A DNA stretch of 64,000 nt. Origin: Imbroritus primus. Its GTDB lineage: Bacteria; Pseudomonadota; Gammaproteobacteria; Burkholderiales; Burkholderiaceae. Shown here piece by piece: positions 60,776 through 64,000 of this stretch. Within the stretch, counting starts at the first letter, position 1; each line of letters opens with the position of its first letter. Location of the stretch: NCBI RefSeq assembly GCF_964332355.1, contig NZ_OZ201293.1, positions 2,852,001-2,916,000 on the forward strand. The letters are read 5' to 3'. Position numbers and translations under genes: made by a program. The notes beneath the pieces were generated by a model, which worked only from the letters and a program-made list of their open reading frames with translations, did no database searches and was not told the DNA's origin.

Positions 60776-60872
60776 AACTTTTCCCAAAAGGATGCCCTTC
60801 GGACATCCGCTGTCACGCCATGGACATGGTGGGGCCCGCCATGGCGCAGACAAATGATTGTTGACGGCTGCA

Positions 60873-60894
60873 TTGTACCCACGTTCGGGTACAA
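60873..60894. promoter_or_regulatory. 22-bp palindrome upstream of hisB
   Basis: TTGTACCC-ACGTTC-GGGTACAA, perfect 8-base arms with a 6-base spacer, 98 bases upstream of hisB and 70 after hisD. It may be an operator for an internal his promoter. No T-run, so not an ordinary terminator. Confidence 0.5.
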
Positions 60895-60963
60895 ACCCCT
60901 ACGTTTGGCCCCGCAACAGCCGGTTTCACCTGCCCGACCCCGGGACCTCCGCAACCCCGCAGC

Positions 60964-62286
60964 TCAGTTGTTCGCCTTCCAGCGATACTCGGCGCTGCGC
61001 GCATGCGCCTGCAACCCCTCGCCATACGCCAGTTCCGCTGCAATCTCGCCCAGCATCTGCGCCCCGGCTTCGCTCACCTCGATGACGCTCGAGCGCTTGA
61101 TGAAGTCATAGACGCCCAGCGGCGACGAAAAACGCGCGGTGCGCGAGGTCGGCAGCACGTGGTTCGGCCCGGCACAGTAGTCGCCCAGCGATTCGCTGGT
61201 GAAACGGCCGAGGAAGATTGCGCCGGCGTGGCGGATCTTGTCGGCCCAGTGACGCGGGTTCTGCGCGGAAATCTCGAGGTGCTCGGGGGCGATGTCATTG
61301 GCGATGGTGCATGCCTCGTCCATGTCGCGCACCTTGATCAGCGCGCCGCGATCCTGGAGAGACTTCTCGATCACCTCTTTGCGCGCCATGGTTGGCAGCA
61401 GGCGCTGGATACTGGCCTCCACCGCCGACAGGAAGGCTGCATCGGGACTCAGGAGGATCGACTGCGCCAACTCATCGTGCTCGGCCTGCGAGAACAGGTC
61501 CATCGCCACCCAGTCCGGATCGGTCGTGCCATCGCACAGCACGAGGATTTCCGAAGGGCCGGCGATCATGTCGATGCCAACGGTACCGAACACCCGGCGC
61601 TTGGCCGCGGCGACATAGGCATTGCCGGGACCGACGATCTTGTCGACCTGCGGAATGGTTTCGGTGCCATAGGCCAGCGCGCCCACGGCCTGTGCCCCGC
61701 CGATCGTGAACACACGATCGACCCCGGCGATGGCTGCGGCAGCCAGCACAAGCGGATTGCGCACGCCACGCGGCGTCGGCACCACCATGATGATCTCGCG
61801 CACGCCTGCGACACGCGCCGGAATTGCATTCATCAGCACCGAGGACGGATACGCGGCCTTGCCACCCGGGACATAGATGCCCACGCGGTCGAGCGGCGTC
61901 ACTTTCTGGCCCAGCACCGTGCCATCGGCCTCGGTGTAGTCCCAGCTATGGCTGCCGCATTCGATGCGCTGCTTCTCGTGGTAGGCGCGCACGCGGGCCG
62001 CCGCCGCTTCCAGCGCCGCGCGCCGTTTCGGCTCGAGCCCTTCCAGGGCAGCGTCGAGTTCGGCCTGGGGCAGTTGCAGCGCGCTCAGCGACTCGGCTTC
62101 CACCGCGTCGAAACGCGCAGTGTATTCGAGCACCGCGCTGTCCCCGCGCACGCGCACATCCGCCAGGATGCCTGCAGCAGCTTGGTCGATAGCCTCGTCC
62201 TCGCTGGCCTCGAAGGCAAGCACCTTGCGCAGCGCAACGGCAAAGTCGGCGCTGCTGGAATCGAACTGTCGGATCTTGAAAGTCAT
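60964..62286 (-). CDS. hisD: Histidinol dehydrogenase
   Basis: 440 residues, typical length. GIYVPGGKAAYPSSVLMNAIPA near 135, GPGNAYVAAAKRRVFG near 222, AGPSEILVLCDG near 245 and EHLEISAQNPRHW near 345 hold zinc and NAD ligands. Last two steps of histidine synthesis. Fourteen bases after hisG. Confidence 0.97.
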   Translation of the reverse strand: MTFKIRQFDSSSADFAVALRKVLAFEASEDEAIDQAAAGILADVRVRGDSAVLEYTARFDAVEAESLSALQLPQAELDAALEGLEPKRRAALEAAAARVRAYHEKQRIECGSHSWDYTEADGTVLGQKVTPLDRVGIYVPGGKAAYPSSVLMNAIPARVAGVREIIMVVPTPRGVRNPLVLAAAAIAGVDRVFTIGGAQAVGALAYGTETIPQVDKIVGPGNAYVAAAKRRVFGTVGIDMIAGPSEILVLCDGTTDPDWVAMDLFSQAEHDELAQSILLSPDAAFLSAVEASIQRLLPTMARKEVIEKSLQDRGALIKVRDMDEACTIANDIAPEHLEISAQNPRHWADKIRHAGAIFLGRFTSESLGDYCAGPNHVLPTSRTARFSSPLGVYDFIKRSSVIEVSEAGAQMLGEIAAELAYGEGLQAHARSAEYRWKANN

Positions 62287-62300
62287 ATCGGTAAATCCTG

Positions 62301-62960
62301 TCAGGCGGTCGCCGAGGCCCGCTCGAAGGCTTCCAGAATCGGCGCAAGCCGCTCGCGCTTCAGCTTCAGGGCAGCCTGATTGACGACCAGTCGGGAAGAG
62401 ATCTGGGCGATTTCCTCCACTTCAACCAGATTGTTGGCACGCAGGGTGTTGCCGCTACTGACCAGATCGACGATGGCATCGGCCAGGCCCACCAGCGGGC
62501 CCAGTTCCATGGAGCCGTACAGTTTGATCAGGTCGACATGCACCCCTTTCTTGGCAAAGTGCTCACGCGCGGTATCAACGTATTTGGTCGCCACGCGCAG
62601 CCGCGCGCCCTGGCGCACGGCACTGGCATAGTCAAAGCCCTGCGGCACAGCCACCGACATGCGGCACTTGGCGATATTCAGGTCGATCGGCGCATACAGG
62701 CCGCTCATGCCATGCTCCATCAGCACATCCTTGCCGGCCACGCCGAAGTCGGCTGCACCATACTGCACATAAGTCGGCACATCCGAGGCACGCACGATGA
62801 TCACACGCACACCAGGGTCGGAGGTCGGCAGGATGAGTTTGCGCGAGGTTTCGGGATCTTCGGCGACGTTAATGCCAGCCGCGGCGAGCAGCGGCAGCGT
62901 TTCCGTGAAAATCCGTCCTTTGGACAGCGCCAGCGTCAGTAAATTCGGAGAAGCATTCAT
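62301..62960 (-). CDS. hisG: ATP phosphoribosyltransferase, short (HisZ-dependent) form
   Basis: 219 residues. LTLALSKGRIFTETLPLLAAAG start, DVPTYVQYGAADFGVAGKDVL near 60, and LVSSGNTLRANNLVEVE near 160 for PRPP. The short form lacks the regulatory C-terminal domain and needs HisZ, which is not in this window. ATG 62960 with AGGA six bases upstream is chosen; an ATG at 62981 overlapping murA is an alternative. Confidence 0.95.
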   Translation of the reverse strand: MNASPNLLTLALSKGRIFTETLPLLAAAGINVAEDPETSRKLILPTSDPGVRVIIVRASDVPTYVQYGAADFGVAGKDVLMEHGMSGLYAPIDLNIAKCRMSVAVPQGFDYASAVRQGARLRVATKYVDTAREHFAKKGVHVDLIKLYGSMELGPLVGLADAIVDLVSSGNTLRANNLVEVEEIAQISSRLVVNQAALKLKRERLAPILEAFERASATA

Positions 62961-62977
62961 ATTGAGTCCTACGCCGC

Positions 62978-64000
62978 TCATGCGGAGATGCGGCGGATCT
63001 TGGCGCCCACGGCGCTCAGTTTGTGCTCCATGCGGTCGTAGCCGCGATCGAGATGGTAGATGCGGTCGATCAGCGTTTCGCCCTGGGCCACGAGGCCAGC
63101 AATCACCAGGCTGGCCGAGGCGCGCAGGTCGGTCGCCATGACCATGGCGCCGGACAGGGCCGGGACGCCGGTCACCACGGCGGTGTTACCTTCGATGGCA
63201 ATGTTCGCGCCCAGCCGGTTGAGTTCCTGCACGTGCATAAAACGATTCTCGAAGATGGTCTCGGTGACCGTCGCCGCACCCTCCGCGACGGCATTGAGTG
63301 CCATGAACTGGGCCTGCATGTCGGTCGGGAACGCCGGGTATTCGGACGTGCGAAAGCTGACGGCACGTGGCCGCCCGCTCATGCGCACGCGGATCCAGTC
63401 GGTGCCCGACTCGATCTGCACACCGGCCTCGCGCAGCTTGTCGAGCACGGCATCGAGGATCGTCGGGTCGATGCCGCGCAGTGTGACATCGCCGCCCGCC
63501 GCAGCCACGGCGCACAGGAAGGTGCCGGCCTCGATGCGGTCGCCGACCACGGTGTGGCTGGCCCCGCCAAGCCGCTCGACGCCCTGGATCACCAGACGGT
63601 CGGTGCCGATACCTTCGATGTGCGCGCCCATCTTCACCAGCAGGTGGGCGAGGTCGCTGACTTCCGGCTCGCGCGCCGCGTTCTCCAGCACGGTCTCGCC
63701 CTCGGCCAGCGTCGCAGCCATCAGCAGGTTTTCGGTGCCGGTGACCGTGATCATGTCGGTGATGATGCGCGCACCCTTCAGCCGTTCGGCGCGGGCATTG
63801 ATGAAGCCGTGCTCGATCGTCACGCTCGCACCCATGGCCTGCAGGCCCTTGATGTGCTGGTCCACCGGCCGTGCGCCGATGGCGCAGCCGCCAGGCAGCG
63901 ATACCCGCGCCTCGCCGAAGCGTGCCAGCAACGGACCCAATACCAGGATCGAGGCCCGCATGGTCTTCACCAGCTCGTACGGGGCTTCCGGCGAATTGAT
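62978..64000 (-). CDS. murA: UDP-N-acetylglucosamine 1-carboxyvinyltransferase, C-terminal part
   Basis: 341 residues visible; the N-terminal quarter (roughly 75-85 residues) lies off the right edge. The PEP-reactive loop SLPGGCAIGARPVDQHI contains the catalytic cysteine; EYPAFPTDMQAQFMALNAVA and DLRASASLVIAGLVA are further signatures. First committed step of peptidoglycan synthesis. Upstream of the his operon, with its stop overlapping the first possible hisG ATG. Confidence 0.97.
   Translation of the reverse strand: MNSPEAPYELVKTMRASILVLGPLLARFGEARVSLPGGCAIGARPVDQHIKGLQAMGASVTIEHGFINARAERLKGARIITDMITVTGTENLLMAATLAEGETVLENAAREPEVSDLAHLLVKMGAHIEGIGTDRLVIQGVERLGGASHTVVGDRIEAGTFLCAVAAAGGDVTLRGIDPTILDAVLDKLREAGVQIESGTDWIRVRMSGRPRAVSFRTSEYPAFPTDMQAQFMALNAVAEGAATVTETIFENRFMHVQELNRLGANIAIEGNTAVVTGVPALSGAMVMATDLRASASLVIAGLVAQGETLIDRIYHLDRGYDRMEHKLSAVGAKIRRISA

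Overview
The window is a high-GC stretch of a betaproteobacterial chromosome, most likely from the Burkholderiaceae (Cupriavidus/Ralstonia-like). The reasons are the gene order of the right-hand half (sspB-sspA-petCBA, mscL, NIF3, DegS-type protease, tatCBA, HIT, hisE-I-F-A-H, marC, hisB, hisD, hisG, murA), Burkholderiales-type trimeric porins ending in RHRF, and a liv-type ABC transporter rich genome style. No rRNA, CRISPR array or intact insertion sequence is visible; there is one tRNA (Thr, UGU).

Left half, accessory and catabolic (1-41 kb). The left edge holds the start of a DUF1116 (AllG/YlbE-like) gene. It is followed by a liv-type ABC uptake operon with an XdhC-type molybdoenzyme maturation gene (0.9-6.7 kb), a copper-resistance operon (7-10 kb), and a lower-GC MocR regulator/AhpD-like pair (10-12 kb). 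Next come a four-gene Rieske aromatic-ring hydroxylase operon with a NahR/NagR-like LysR regulator (12.7-17 kb) and a xanthine-dehydrogenase-family molybdenum hydroxylase, including a 2Fe-2S subunit fused to a CoxG domain, with a GntR regulator (17-22.6 kb). A 5-oxoprolinase-type set pxpC-pxpB lies divergent from pxpA.

The most notable system is the eight-gene run 24681-32583. After pxpA it carries NADPH:F420 oxidoreductase (npdG), cofE, cofD, cofC, the fused FO synthase fbiC, a beta-carbonic anhydrase and a nitroreductase-fold protein that matches the C-terminal domain of actinobacterial FbiB (dehydro-F420 reductase). All steps for making and recycling the deazaflavin F420 are therefore present in a lineage where F420 is unusual, within a set of genes for oxidising and hydrolysing what I infer to be an N-heterocyclic or lactam compound. 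No obvious F420-dependent catabolic oxidoreductase is inside the window. Downstream are an Lrp regulator, a diaminopropionate ammonia-lyase, a porin, a PLP decarboxylase, an aquaporin, and an IclR/CoA-transferase/enoyl-CoA-hydratase group (32.7-41 kb).

Right half, core (41-64 kb). A lipoprotein and a lower-GC hypothetical membrane protein lead to a tRNA-Thr gene. A degraded copy of that gene's 3' part lies about 300 bp away, the signature of an integration site. Then follow stringent-starvation proteins, cytochrome bc1, mechanosensitive channel, periplasmic protease, a porin and a Sel1-repeat protein, the Tat translocase, and the histidine operon running to a truncated murA at the right edge. 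hisC is absent from its usual place between hisD and hisB.

Palindromes with a shared TGTTAGA half-site in front of both the ABC transporter and the molybdenum hydroxylase suggest that these operons are co-regulated, which ties the catabolic blocks together.
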